In this document: positions 1-9,610 of the stretch, one piece after another
Layout: each line of letters starts with the position of its first letter
Numbering within the stretch: the stretch's first letter is position 1
Position numbers and translations under genes: made by a program
Notes under the pieces: generated by a model
Database searches by the model: none
What the model was told of the DNA's origin: nothing
Seen by the model: the letters and a program-made list of their open reading frames with translations, nothing else
NCBI RefSeq assembly: GCF_000239815.1
Contig: NZ_CAFK01000044.1
Location: 1 to 64,000, forward strand
Direction of reading: 5' to 3'
Source of the DNA: Bradyrhizobium sp. STM 3843
GTDB lineage: Bacteria; Pseudomonadota; Alphaproteobacteria; Rhizobiales; Xanthobacteraceae
Length of the DNA: 64,000 nucleotides

Positions 1-171
1 TGGACGGGGGCAAACAAGCCGGTCCCCGAGGAGATCACGTATAAGCCGTAAAGCCATCGCGCAGGGAAGGCCGGGATGTTTCGGCCGAGCCTGTGGTGAC
101 TGCCGCCTGCTTTTCTTGTTGCAGGCGGGCCATGGGAGCGGCGAGCTCCCGGCCTTCCCTGCGCCCTTCAT
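1..171. repeat. Multi-hairpin dispersed repeat, copy 1 (left part outside window)
   Basis: An outer 15-bp inverted repeat (CGCAGGGAAGGCCGG at 60-74 and its complement at 149-163) encloses two inner hairpins: CCGCCTGC/GCAGGCGG with a 10-nt loop (103-128) and GGGAGC/GCTCCC (134-150). The same architecture recurs at 62986-63088. The bases before it (about 10-59) also align with the sequence before the right-hand copy, so the element probably starts outside the window. From memory, such elements are abundant in Bradyrhizobium genomes. Together with the inverted repeat at 261-358 it fills the gene-free stretch up to 430. Confidence 0.7.
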
Positions 172-260
172 TTCGATGGGCGATGAATTTCAAAGCTCGG
201 ACGCAGGATGCGTGGCGAGGACGGATGGTCATGTCTGGACGGATCGTGCAACAAACTCAC

Positions 261-358
261 CGTCATTCCGGGGCGCGCGCAGCGCGAGCCCGGAATCCAT
301 ACTCACGATGGTGGTTATGGATTCCGGGCTCGCGACTTCGTCGCGCCCCGGAATGACG
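261..358. repeat. 98-bp near-perfect inverted repeat
   Basis: The segment begins CGTCATTCCGGGGCGCG and ends with its reverse complement, CGCGCCCCGGAATGACG. The inner parts (GCCCGGAATCCATA and TATGGATTCCGGGC) also pair, so the element can fold into one long stem with small mismatches and a short apex. It lies between repeat copy 1 and the 3' end of pleD. It looks like a dispersed palindromic intergenic element of Bradyrhizobium/Rhodopseudomonas type. Any role as a terminator for pleD is only a guess. Confidence 0.75.
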
Positions 359-430
359 ATCTGGAGAGAGATGCGCGCATTTATCAACGACAGAGCTGGC
401 AGCGGCCGCCCCTTAGGGCCACCCTGCCCC

Positions 431-1849
<1,419 letters not shown>

Positions 1850-1860
1850 CGAAAACTCCC

Positions 1861-2226
1861 CTACCCGATAAAGCGTCTTACGGTTTCAATGAATTTTCCG
1901 ACCGAGATCGGTTTTGAAAGATACGCCTCGCATCCGCCTTCGCGGATACGCTCCTCATCGCCCTTCATGGCAAAGGCCGTGACGGCGACCACCGGAATCG
2001 AACGCAATTCCGGGTCATCCTTGATCCAGCGCGTTACCTCGAGCCCGGAGACCTGGGGCAGCTGGATGTCCATCAGGATCAGATCGGGGCGCGTCTTGCG
2101 TACGATGTCGAGCGCCTCGACACCCGAACTGGTCCCGGACGTCTGGTAGCCATGCGCTTCCAACAGATCGCGAAAGAGCTTCATATTAAGCTCATTGTCC
2201 TCCACGATCAGGACGGTCTTTCCCAT
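1861..2226 (-). CDS. divK: DivK: single-domain cell-cycle response regulator
   Basis: The 121-residue protein is a lone receiver domain with E9/D10, phospho-acceptor D53 and a C-terminal SKP lysine motif, and no output domain. In alphaproteobacteria DivK modulates the DivJ and PleC kinases and, through DivL-CckA, the activity of CtrA. An in-frame ATG lies 27 bp further upstream, but the start at 2226 has a GGAGGGA ribosome site at good spacing and begins with the family-typical [14 protein letters not shown]. It is the first gene of the divK-pleD unit. Confidence 0.94.
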   Translation of the reverse strand: MGKTVLIVEDNELNMKLFRDLLEAHGYQTSGTSSGVEALDIVRKTRPDLILMDIQLPQVSGLEVTRWIKDDPELRSIPVVAVTAFAMKGDEERIREGGCEAYLSKPISVGKFIETVRRFIG

Positions 2227-2444
2227 CCGTCCCTCCTCATCACTGACACCCACTGCCCTCCGGCGGACCCCTGCCCGCCGATTTCATCTAATTCAAACTC
2301 GCCCTAGATTCGCGTAAAGCCGTTAAAGTTGATCTTCCATCTTCGGCGAGATGGTTTCCAGTTGCTTGAACAGATTTCGAAGACTCGGGCATGATGGCTG
2401 CCCCAAAGTAGAGCCCAGAAGTTAACGGAAAGGCAAACCGGCCG

Positions 2445-2744
2445 TTGAAAAAGCCTGCTCGAAATCCCCGGGAAGTTGCTGAAATCGTTGCGATTCAGGC
2501 CCTTTCTTTCCTGGCCGGCGACCCCGAGCGTCTGGGTCGTTTTCTGGCCGAGACGGGCATCGGCCCGGAGACGCTCCGCTCGTCGGCAGCGGACCCGAAT
2601 TTCCTCGCTCATGTGCTCGATTTCATCCTGAAGGACGACGATAGCGTTAAGGCTTTCGCCGAGGCCTCCAAGCTCCACCCGACCAATATCATGGCGGCCC
2701 GGGAGGTATTGGGGGACCGAAAATGGGAGCGCGACGTGCCGTGA
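2445..2744 (+). CDS. DUF3572 family protein
   Basis: The 99-residue acidic, probably all-alpha protein matches the DUF3572 family of alphaproteobacteria, which has no known function. No signal peptide or membrane segment is visible. The start is TTG, preceded by GGAAAGG about 10 nt upstream. Its 3' end overlaps the start of dinB, so the two are translated from one message and probably coupled. The divergent divK promoter lies in the 218-bp gap upstream. Confidence 0.85.
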   Translation: MKKPARNPREVAEIVAIQALSFLAGDPERLGRFLAETGIGPETLRSSAADPNFLAHVLDFILKDDDSVKAFAEASKLHPTNIMAAREVLGDRKWERDVP

Positions 2745-4048
2745 GCGCTCCCCCGCCGGATGCAGGGCTACGCGCGGCGGCCGGGCCGACCTGCTTCTGT
2801 CGGGATTGCCTCAGCGACCTGGAAGCGAAGGCGAGGCGCTGCGTCGCCTGCGGCTCGCCGCGCCTGGTCCGGCATCGCGCGCTGTCCTCGCTCGCGCTCG
2901 CCCATATCGATTGCGACGCCTTCTATGCCACGGTGGAAAAGCGCGACAACCCTGAGGTCGCCGACCGGCCCGTCATCATCGGCGGCGGCAAGCGCGGCGT
3001 GGTGTCCGCAGCCTGCTACATCGCGCGCACCTATGGCGTGCGTTCGGCGATGCCGATGTTCAAGGCGCTGGAGCTCTGCCCGTCAGCCGTGGTGATCCGC
3101 CCCGACATGGCGAAATATGTCCGGGTCGGCCGCGAAGTGCGGCAGGCCATGCAGGCTTTGACGCCGCTGGTCGAGCCGCTGTCGATCGACGAGGCGTTCC
3201 TTGATCTCTCCGGCACCGAACGCGTTCACGGCATGATTGCCGCCAAGGTGCTGGCGCGCTTTGCCCGCGAGGTGGAAGCAAATATCGGCATCACGGTCTC
3301 GGTCGGGCTGTCCTGCAACAAATTCCTGGCCAAGATCGCCTCCGATCTCGACAAGCCCCGCGGCTTTGCCACGCTCGATCAGGAGGACGCCCGCGAGCTG
3401 CTCGCCGACAAGCCGGTCGGCTTCATCTTCGGAGTTGGGCCGGCGACGCAGGAGCGGCTGGCGCAACGCGGCTTTCGCACCATCGCCGACCTGCAGCGGG
3501 CCGACGAGATCGAGCTGATGAAGCAGTTTCCGAGCGACGGGCGCAGGCTCTGGCGGCTGGCCCGCGGCATCGACGATCGCAAGGTGATTGCCGATCGCGG
3601 CGCCAAGAGCATTTCCAGCGAGACCACGTTCGAGGACGACATCCGCGATTACGCCACCTTGGAGAAGCTGCTGTGGCGCCTTGCCGAGAAAGTCTCGTAC
3701 CGGCTGAAGGCCAGCAATCTTGCGGGCTGCACCGTCACGCTGAAGCTGAAGACCGCCGACTTCCGCCAGCGGACCCGCTCGCAATCGATCGCCACGCCGA
3801 CGCAGCTCGCCGGCAAGATCTTTGCGATCTGCCGCGAGATGCTGGCGCGCGAAACCGACGGCACGGCGTTCCGCCTGATGGGGGCCGGCGTCAGCGCGCT
3901 GCGCCCGGGGTCCGAGGCCGGTGACAGCGACATGCTCGACCGCCGCTCGGCCTCAGCCGAGCGCGCCATGGATGCCCTGCGCAGGAAGTTCGGCCAGGAC
4001 GCCGTGATCCGCGGCATCGCCTATGACGGGCCGGAGAAGGCCGGCTGA
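2723..4048 (+). CDS. dinB: DNA polymerase IV (Y family) with N-terminal Cys4 motif
   Basis: Error-prone translesion polymerase of 441 residues. The catalytic core starts near residue 58 with the metal motif IDCDAFYA, followed by SIDEAFLD and the helix-hairpin-helix and little-finger regions. An extension of about 55 residues precedes the core and contains C26-RD-C29 and C40-VA-C43, a probable zinc-ribbon-like element. The ATG at 2723 has GGGGGA 6 nt upstream. An alternative GTG at 2741 would overlap the upstream stop codon as GTGA. Both starts keep the Cys4 motif. No beta-clamp binding peptide was identified with certainty. Confidence 0.94.
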   Translation: MGARRAVSAPPPDAGLRAAAGPTCFCRDCLSDLEAKARRCVACGSPRLVRHRALSSLALAHIDCDAFYATVEKRDNPEVADRPVIIGGGKRGVVSAACYIARTYGVRSAMPMFKALELCPSAVVIRPDMAKYVRVGREVRQAMQALTPLVEPLSIDEAFLDLSGTERVHGMIAAKVLARFAREVEANIGITVSVGLSCNKFLAKIASDLDKPRGFATLDQEDARELLADKPVGFIFGVGPATQERLAQRGFRTIADLQRADEIELMKQFPSDGRRLWRLARGIDDRKVIADRGAKSISSETTFEDDIRDYATLEKLLWRLAEKVSYRLKASNLAGCTVTLKLKTADFRQRTRSQSIATPTQLAGKIFAICREMLARETDGTAFRLMGAGVSALRPGSEAGDSDMLDRRSASAERAMDALRRKFGQDAVIRGIAYDGPEKAG

Positions 4049-4136
4049 AGCGCAATGGAGGCAATGATCGCGCCCGAAACAGTTTCAAGCCGTCGGTGTG
4101 GACTGTTTCGGCGCGCATCACCTGATGGGCTCGGCG

Positions 4137-4397
4137 TCAGTAGCCGTAATTGTAGCCATAGTTGCCGTAGCCATACGGCTCACAGGGAACGTCGTTGGTC
4201 CACGGCGCGGTGGCAAACGCCCCGACCCGCGGCGCCGGGATGCAGACCCGGCCGTCGGGGAAGCGGATCACGCCAGCATTGGCCTGGACCTCCGTCATGG
4301 CGCGAGACGGTCTCACATGATGCTCGCGAGCCATTGCCGGCGCGGCGAGCGCAGCTCCGACCAGCACTGTGCTCACGATTAGTTCGAGCCTTGCCAT
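4137..4397 (-). CDS. Small secreted protein, Gly/Tyr-rich C-terminus
   Basis: The 86-residue protein starts with a signal peptide (MARLELIVSTVLVGAALAAPAMA, probable cleavage after AMA). The mature part has two cysteines, which could form a disulfide, and ends in a short Gly-Tyr-Asn-rich tail (YGYGNYGYNYGY). The chosen ATG at 4397 has GGAGAG upstream; another ATG lies 18 bp further out. I do not recognise the family. It stands alone between dinB and eipB. Confidence 0.7.
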   Translation of the reverse strand: MARLELIVSTVLVGAALAAPAMAREHHVRPSRAMTEVQANAGVIRFPDGRVCIPAPRVGAFATAPWTNDVPCEPYGYGNYGYNYGY

Positions 4398-4585
4398 GTC
4401 ATCTCTCCATGTCATTTAGAAGACCGCACGACGCGGATCTTCATCAATGGAAATGGACAGCGACTGCTGGCGCACAAGGAGAACAACGGCTCACATCGCT
4501 TCAACGTCTCGCGCATCCAAGACGTTCAAGGAACACAACTCGGCATTGCGTGATCGGTCGAACGATATTGATCGCCGCTGCGGGA

Positions 4586-5443
4586 CTAGTGACCGCAGGG
4601 CTTCTCGTCCTTCGCGTCCTTGACGTCGAACTTGCCGAGCGCGCCGGCGATGACGAAATCATTGTAGTCGAGCACGAGCGAGCGCGAGACGCCGTTCTCG
4701 TACAGCTCGAAGGACATCGCATAGATCGGCGTCTGCTCGCCTTCGGTCTTCTTCGCCTCGCTGTCGTAGTAGCTGACCGTGACCGGCCAGCGGGTCAGGC
4801 CCTTCATCTGCTCGCTCGCGGTCGCAGGATCGGGGGCGCTGACCGTCTTGTCGTCGTGAATCGGCTGTCCGATCACGGTCAGCGTGTTGTAGACCTTCTC
4901 GCCGTTGTCCGATCCGTCATAGACCGACAGCTCCAGCAGCGACTTTCCTTCGCGCGCGGCGGCGATGATGCGCTGGATTTGCTCGGTCGGAAACACGGTC
5001 GAGCCATCGAGCGTGAACGTCTTGGCCTCCGGCTGCTTCAACTTGACCGTGATGTGGTCGCCGGTGCGCTCGGCAATACCGTCGACCGGGTTGGAATCGG
5101 TATCGTTCATCCGCGAGTCGATCTTGAACCGGTAGCTCTTGCCGCTGCCGTCTTCCCAGGCCGTCGAGCGCAGGTCGCTCAACGTTACCTTGCCTTCGCC
5201 GACATCGAGTTCCGAGACCTGGCGGAATTCGGACGTGTAGCCCTCGCAGGCACTGCCGGTGAAATTGTAGAGGATGCGGCCGCGCGCGCTGTTGATCGGG
5301 CTCGATCCGCGCGACTTGACCAGGCTCAGCTCATAGAGGGCTTGATGCGGCAGGAACGGTGCTGCGGCCGCAACCTGTGCCGGGCCGATGGCGATTGCGG
5401 CAACAGCGAGCGCACGGAGCGCCGGTCGAAACGAACGAGCCAT
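4586..5443 (-). CDS. eipB: EipB family periplasmic envelope-integrity protein (DUF1849)
   Basis: The 285-residue protein has an N-terminal signal peptide (cleavage near AAAAP) followed by a beta-rich domain. The mature part has two cysteines, one near residue 69 (GSACEGYTSE) and one three residues from the C-terminus (KPCGH). This matches the conserved disulfide described for Brucella EipB, a spiral beta protein of the periplasm needed for envelope integrity. The gene has its own promoter region and is transcribed away from ridA. Confidence 0.85.
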   Translation of the reverse strand: MARSFRPALRALAVAAIAIGPAQVAAAAPFLPHQALYELSLVKSRGSSPINSARGRILYNFTGSACEGYTSEFRQVSELDVGEGKVTLSDLRSTAWEDGSGKSYRFKIDSRMNDTDSNPVDGIAERTGDHITVKLKQPEAKTFTLDGSTVFPTEQIQRIIAAAREGKSLLELSVYDGSDNGEKVYNTLTVIGQPIHDDKTVSAPDPATASEQMKGLTRWPVTVSYYDSEAKKTEGEQTPIYAMSFELYENGVSRSLVLDYNDFVIAGALGKFDVKDAKDEKPCGH

Positions 5444-5653
5444 GTGAGTTTTCCCAGGCCTATCGGAGAATCGTCACATTAGAGATCGTGGCGTTGCGTC
5501 GCAACTGGGGCCGTCTCACGTAAACGTGCAAACGCTCAAAGCAGATGGGCCGGAGGACGTGGCCATTGCCGCAGAATTCAGCAGCTGCGTTCGGCGAGCG
5601 GCCCTCCCCCGGCACCGGCTTGCAAGTGACGGTCCGATACGCCAAAGAAAGCC

Positions 5654-5676
5654 GCCGATCCGACCGTCGGATCGGC
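5654..5676. promoter_or_regulatory. Perfect 10-bp-stem hairpin upstream of ridA
   Basis: GCCGATCCGA and TCGGATCGGC flank a 3-nt CCG loop, a perfect 23-base palindromic hairpin. It ends 25 bp before the ridA ATG at 5702. With no T-run it is not a typical intrinsic terminator in either direction. It could be an operator or an RNA hairpin in the leader. Confidence 0.45.
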
Positions 5677-5701
5677 CATTCATGACCAGACGGGGATATC
5701 C

Positions 5702-6169
5702 ATGGCGGGTACGGTTGAACAGAATTTGGTGGCTCAGGGCATCACCTTGCCCCAGCCCGCGGCGCCGGTGGCGAATTACGTCCCCTTCGTCCGATCAGGC
5801 AATCTGCTGTTTGTCTCGGGCCAGGTCTGCTTCGGCGCCGACGGCAAGCTGATCGCCAAGGGCAAGCTCGGCGGCGGCGTTTCGGTCGAGGACGGTGCCG
5901 CAGCGGCGCGCGGTTGCGCCATCAACCTGCTGGCCCAGGTGAAAGCCGCGATCGGCGACCTCGACAAGGTCGTCCGCGTGGTCCGGCTCGGCGGCTTCGT
6001 CAACTCCGCGCCCGACTTCCTGGACGGGCCGAAGGTGCTCAACGGCGCCTCCGACCTGATGGTCGCAGTGTTCGGCGACAAGGGCCGCCATGCCCGCACC
6101 ACCGTAGGCGTGGCCGCGCTGCCGGCAGATGCCGCTGTGGAAGTCGAAGGCATCTTCGAGATCGCCTGA
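5702..6169 (+). CDS. RidA/YjgF family imine deaminase-like protein
   Basis: The 155-residue protein has the RidA fold signature: YVPFVRSGNLLFVSGQ near the N-terminus and a C-terminal RTTVGVAALPADAAVEVEG, whose Arg matches the substrate-carboxylate-binding position. RidA proteins hydrolyse reactive enamine or imine intermediates made by PLP and flavin enzymes. It belongs to the longer alphaproteobacterial subgroup (about 150 residues against 128 for E. coli RidA). The phosphodiesterase gene follows 24 bp downstream, so they are probably an operon, although the link in function is not obvious. Confidence 0.88.
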   Translation: MAGTVEQNLVAQGITLPQPAAPVANYVPFVRSGNLLFVSGQVCFGADGKLIAKGKLGGGVSVEDGAAAARGCAINLLAQVKAAIGDLDKVVRVVRLGGFVNSAPDFLDGPKVLNGASDLMVAVFGDKGRHARTTVGVAALPADAAVEVEGIFEIA

Positions 6170-6193
6170 GCTTCGCGGGACCGGACGGGCCAT

Positions 6194-6946
6194 ATGCGTG
6201 CACCAGACTGGCTGACGGCCCGCCCTGTCGCCCATCGCGGGCTGCATGACATCGCGCGCGGCGTGGTCGAGAACATGCCGGCCGCGGCGCGTGCCGCCGT
6301 CGCCGGCGACTTCGCCATCGAATGCGACATCCAGCTGTCCGCCGACGGTGAGGCCATGGTGCATCACGACCATGAGCTCGGCCGCCTTACCGAGGGCTCC
6401 GGCTACCTCATCGAGAAGACCGCGGCCGAGCTGAAGGAGCTGTCCTTCAAGAACACCGACGAGCGGATGATGACGCTCGCCGATCTCTGCGGTCTCGTCG
6501 CGGGCCGCGTGCCGCTGGTGATCGAGGTGAAAAGCTATTTCAACGGCGATCGCAGGCTGGTGAAGCGGATGGCCGAGGTGCTCTCGTCCTATTCCGGTCC
6601 CGCCGTCGGCATGTCGTTCGATCCCGATCAGGTCCTGGCGTTGCGTGAGACCATGCCGAACCTGACGCGCGGCATCGTTGCCCAGCGGACCTACGAAGAC
6701 GGCTATTGGGAGAAGCTGACGCGCGCGCAGCGCGACAGCATGCTGCATCTACGCCACGGGTTCCAAACGAGGCCGCATTTCGTTGCCTTCTGGGTCAACC
6801 AGCTGCCGGCACCGGCGCCCTGGATCGCCCGCAACGTGTTCGGCTGTCCGCTCCTGGCCTGGACGGTCCGCACCCCGGAGCAGCGCCAGGCTGCCGGGCG
6901 CTACGCGGATCAGATGATCTTCGAAGGCTTTACGCCGGAAGCATGA
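6194..6946 (+). CDS. Glycerophosphodiester phosphodiesterase family protein (UgpQ-like)
   Basis: The 250-residue cytoplasmic protein has the GDPD signatures: AHRGLHD near residue 15, FAIECDIQ (Glu/Asp metal ligands), HHDHELGRLT and LVIEVKS. These place it with metal-dependent enzymes that release glycerol-3-phosphate from glycerophosphodiesters. No signal peptide is present. It follows the RidA gene on the same strand. Confidence 0.9.
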   Translation: MRAPDWLTARPVAHRGLHDIARGVVENMPAAARAAVAGDFAIECDIQLSADGEAMVHHDHELGRLTEGSGYLIEKTAAELKELSFKNTDERMMTLADLCGLVAGRVPLVIEVKSYFNGDRRLVKRMAEVLSSYSGPAVGMSFDPDQVLALRETMPNLTRGIVAQRTYEDGYWEKLTRAQRDSMLHLRHGFQTRPHFVAFWVNQLPAPAPWIARNVFGCPLLAWTVRTPEQRQAAGRYADQMIFEGFTPEA

Positions 6947-7034
6947 GAGCGACCTTGCAGTCGCTGCTGCAATGCACGATCTTAGGGAGGCGGGGCTGAC
7001 GGGGATCATTCCCTCCACCTCACCTAAGGGTTCG

Positions 7035-8246
7035 ATGGCATCATCTGAGATCACGCTCGAAGCACTGCCCGGAATTGGCGAGATCCCGGCGGTCGATTGG
7101 AACGCCTGCGCCAATCCGCTGGCACCGGAGCCGCTGGCCAGCTCGTGCAGCGCTCTCGGCCAAGCCTACAACCCCTTCGTTTCGCATGCGTTTTTGTCGG
7201 CGGCCGAAGCCTCAGGCTGCGCCACCATCCGTACCGGCTGGGCGCCCCGCCATCTGGTGGCCAAGGTCGACGAGCGGATCGTCGGCGTCGTTCCCTGCTA
7301 TCTCAAGTCACATTCGCAAGGCGAATATGTCTTCGATCGCGGCTGGGCCGACGCCTATGAGCGCGCCGGCGGCCGCTATTATCCGAAGCTGCAGGTCTCG
7401 GTTCCCTTCACGCCGGCGACCGGTCCCCGGCTCCTGATCCGTGCAGGTGAGGATCGGAGTCAAATCGGCAATGCGCTCGCGCAGGGGCTGATCGCGCTAT
7501 GCGGGATCAGCGAGGCCTCTTCCGTGCATGTCACCTTCGCCCGCGAGCACGAATGGGAGCTTCTGGCCGGCCAAGGCTTCCTCAAGCGCACCGACCAGCA
7601 GTTCCACTGGCACAATCAGGGCTTTTCGAGCTTCGACGATTTTCTGGCGACCTTGAATTCGCGCCATCGCAAGGCGATCAAGCGCGAGCGGCGCGATGCC
7701 CTCGCGAATGGCATCACCATCCATCGGCTGACCGGCAAGGACATCACCGAGGAGGCCTGGGACGCCTTCTTCGATTTCTACATGGACACCGGCTCGCGCA
7801 AATGGGGCCGGCCCTATCTCAACCGCAAGTTCTTCTCGCTGATCGGCCAGAGCATGGCCGACGACGTGCTGCTCGTGATGGCCAAGCGCGAGGGCCGCTG
7901 GATCGCGGGCGCCATCAACTTTATCGGCTCCCACACGCTGTTCGGCCGCAACTGGGGTGCGATCGAGCACCACCCATTCCTGCATTTCGAGGTTTGCTAC
8001 TATCAGGCGATCGATTTCGCCATCCAGCGCCGGCTCAGAATCGTGGAAGCCGGCGCCCAGGGCGAGCATAAGATCGCCCGTGGCTACCTGCCACAGACCA
8101 CCTATTCCGCGCACTTCATCGCCGATCGCGGCCTGCGCCGCGCCATCGACGATTATCTGAAGCGCGAGCGCGCCTATGTTGAGGAAGCCGGCCGCGAACT
8201 CGCTGAGGCCGGGCCGTTCCGTAAAGAGGCTGACGAGCCGTCCTGA
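7035..8246 (+). CDS. GNAT-fold/FemAB-like protein (DUF482, COG3146 type)
   Basis: The 403-residue protein contains a FemAB/GNAT-like arrangement: an N-terminal region with YNPFVSHAFLSAAEASG, a middle region with NSRHRKAIKRERR, and a C-terminal VEAGAQGEHKIARGYLP. These are typical of the DUF482 family annotated as peptidoglycan-related N-acyltransferases; the substrate is unknown. The ATG at 7035 is preceded by AAGGG. An upstream in-frame ATG at 6972 would add 21 unlikely residues. It lies on the same strand as the GDPD gene. Confidence 0.85.
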   Translation: MASSEITLEALPGIGEIPAVDWNACANPLAPEPLASSCSALGQAYNPFVSHAFLSAAEASGCATIRTGWAPRHLVAKVDERIVGVVPCYLKSHSQGEYVFDRGWADAYERAGGRYYPKLQVSVPFTPATGPRLLIRAGEDRSQIGNALAQGLIALCGISEASSVHVTFAREHEWELLAGQGFLKRTDQQFHWHNQGFSSFDDFLATLNSRHRKAIKRERRDALANGITIHRLTGKDITEEAWDAFFDFYMDTGSRKWGRPYLNRKFFSLIGQSMADDVLLVMAKREGRWIAGAINFIGSHTLFGRNWGAIEHHPFLHFEVCYYQAIDFAIQRRLRIVEAGAQGEHKIARGYLPQTTYSAHFIADRGLRRAIDDYLKRERAYVEEAGRELAEAGPFRKEADEPS

Positions 8247-8312
8247 CCGGCTATTGACCTTTGGCGGATGGCAAGGAAAGTAACGCGGTCCGAGGAGCCC
8301 CGAGGTGCAGCA

Positions 8313-8738
8313 ATGACCGCCTATGATCCCAACAATCCGTTCGCAAAAATCCTGCGCGGCGAATTCCCCAGCTACAAGGTCTACGAGGACGACCATGTGC
8401 TGGCCTTCCTCGACATCATGCCGCGCGTGCCCGGTCACACGCTGGTGATCCCGAAGGCCCCTGCCCGCAACATCCTCGACATCACCGAGGAGGACTATCT
8501 CCATGTCGGTCGCGCCACGCGCCTGATCGCCCGGGCCGCCAAGTCCGCGTTCAATGCCGACGGCATCACCATCCAGCAGTTCAACGAGCACGCCGGCGGC
8601 CAGGTGGTGTTTCACCTGCATGTGCATGTGATGCCGCGCCATACCGGCGATTCCCTGCTGCCGCCCGCGAGCCGCAAGGAAGAGCCTAAGGTGCTGGAAG
8701 AGCACGCGGCGAGATTGGCCGCCGCGTTGAAGGAGTGA
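8313..8738 (+). CDS. HIT family nucleotide hydrolase/transferase
   Basis: The 141-residue protein is a typical HIT-domain protein. It has NPFAKILRGEFPSYKVYEDD at the N-terminus and the catalytic triad motif HLHVHV, with the central His acting on the alpha-phosphate of purine nucleotide conjugates such as AMP-amidates. The start at 8313 is supported by GAGG 8-11 nt upstream; the frame is open further upstream but without family similarity. It follows the DUF482 gene by 66 bp on the same strand. Confidence 0.93.
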   Translation: MTAYDPNNPFAKILRGEFPSYKVYEDDHVLAFLDIMPRVPGHTLVIPKAPARNILDITEEDYLHVGRATRLIARAAKSAFNADGITIQQFNEHAGGQVVFHLHVHVMPRHTGDSLLPPASRKEEPKVLEEHAARLAAALKE

Positions 8739-8818
8739 ACCGGCCGCCGAGCGTTCTCCCGCGTGATCGTATACCCGCCGCTCGAAGTTTATGAATCTCG
8801 CGCCTTAAGGTAGCGTGC

Positions 8819-9586
8819 ATGTCAATTTGGTCGTGGCTGTTTCGTAGACCCGCACTGAGTGCACCGAGTGAGCCCGAGCCGGATCGACGACCGATGTTCA
8901 CCGCTGCCGACCGTGAATTTGTCATGACGGCGCTGGACCAATTCGAAGCGAACGGGCTGGTCATTTGGTCAGAGCTTGAACGGAATCTCGTCGTCGCGCG
9001 GGCCTTGGTCGATGTGTCCCTTTGGAAGACGGACGACACAAGACCAGCGCCGAAGCTACAGCCACTTTTCTTAGCTCTGGCGGGTGGCACGGATAGCCTG
9101 ACCTGTTACCTCGACGATGTGCAGGAGCTATATCCGCCGCTCTCATCGATGGATGATGATGCGGCAACCGAAATACTGGAGCAGCACAGCTCTTCCATTT
9201 TCGCCAATGCGAGCAGCATCAACCTCGTCAATGAAGACAATGCGCTCGAACATATGGTGCGGCAGTTTTTTGCCCTGGCCGGCCTAGACGTGGCGCACCT
9301 CGATCTGCGCGTCATGAAGAACGGCCTGACCAGGGTTTCCTTCGAGGTCGAAGAACTTGGTGCGTGTCGATTCGAGATTGAGAGCTTGAAGCGTCCGGAC
9401 GTGACGCCCGCGCTGGCGGAAATGAACCGGATCGCCAAAGCCAAAGGACGTGGGCGCTACATCAGAGTTTCGGAAGGCAGTTCTGAGAGCGAGACGTTCA
9501 TTTTTGCCGATGATGCCACACTGCCAAGAATCGTCGACCTGCTCGGACTACAGGCCATCGCCCCGACCGACGAAGCCAAGCTGTGA
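8819..9586 (+). CDS. Protein of unknown function, 255 residues
   Basis: I do not recognise a family. The protein is acidic and soluble, with a short basic N-terminus (MSIWSWLFRR), a run of probable helices around 30-110 and a mixed alpha/beta C-terminal half (RVSFEVEELGACRFEIESL). No signal peptide, membrane segment or catalytic motif stands out. AAGG precedes the ATG by about 8 nt. Codon use is less GC3-biased than in its neighbours, which may mean it was acquired. It could be a nuclease-associated or immunity-type orphan, but nothing in the context supports that. Confidence 0.75.
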   Translation: MSIWSWLFRRPALSAPSEPEPDRRPMFTAADREFVMTALDQFEANGLVIWSELERNLVVARALVDVSLWKTDDTRPAPKLQPLFLALAGGTDSLTCYLDDVQELYPPLSSMDDDAATEILEQHSSSIFANASSINLVNEDNALEHMVRQFFALAGLDVAHLDLRVMKNGLTRVSFEVEELGACRFEIESLKRPDVTPALAEMNRIAKAKGRGRYIRVSEGSSESETFIFADDATLPRIVDLLGLQAIAPTDEAKL

Positions 9587-9610
9587 CCTCGAAAACCAAC
9601 TCCGGGAGCC

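Noticed and set aside
1..51. Possible C-terminal end of a gene (WTGANKPVPEEITYKP, stop at 49-51)
   Set aside because: The sequence aligns with the region just before the second copy of the multi-hairpin repeat (about 62930-62985), so it is repeat rather than coding sequence.
4055..5482. 475-codon plus-strand frame
   Set aside because: It overlaps the small secreted gene and eipB in antisense; both minus-strand genes have signal peptides and starts.
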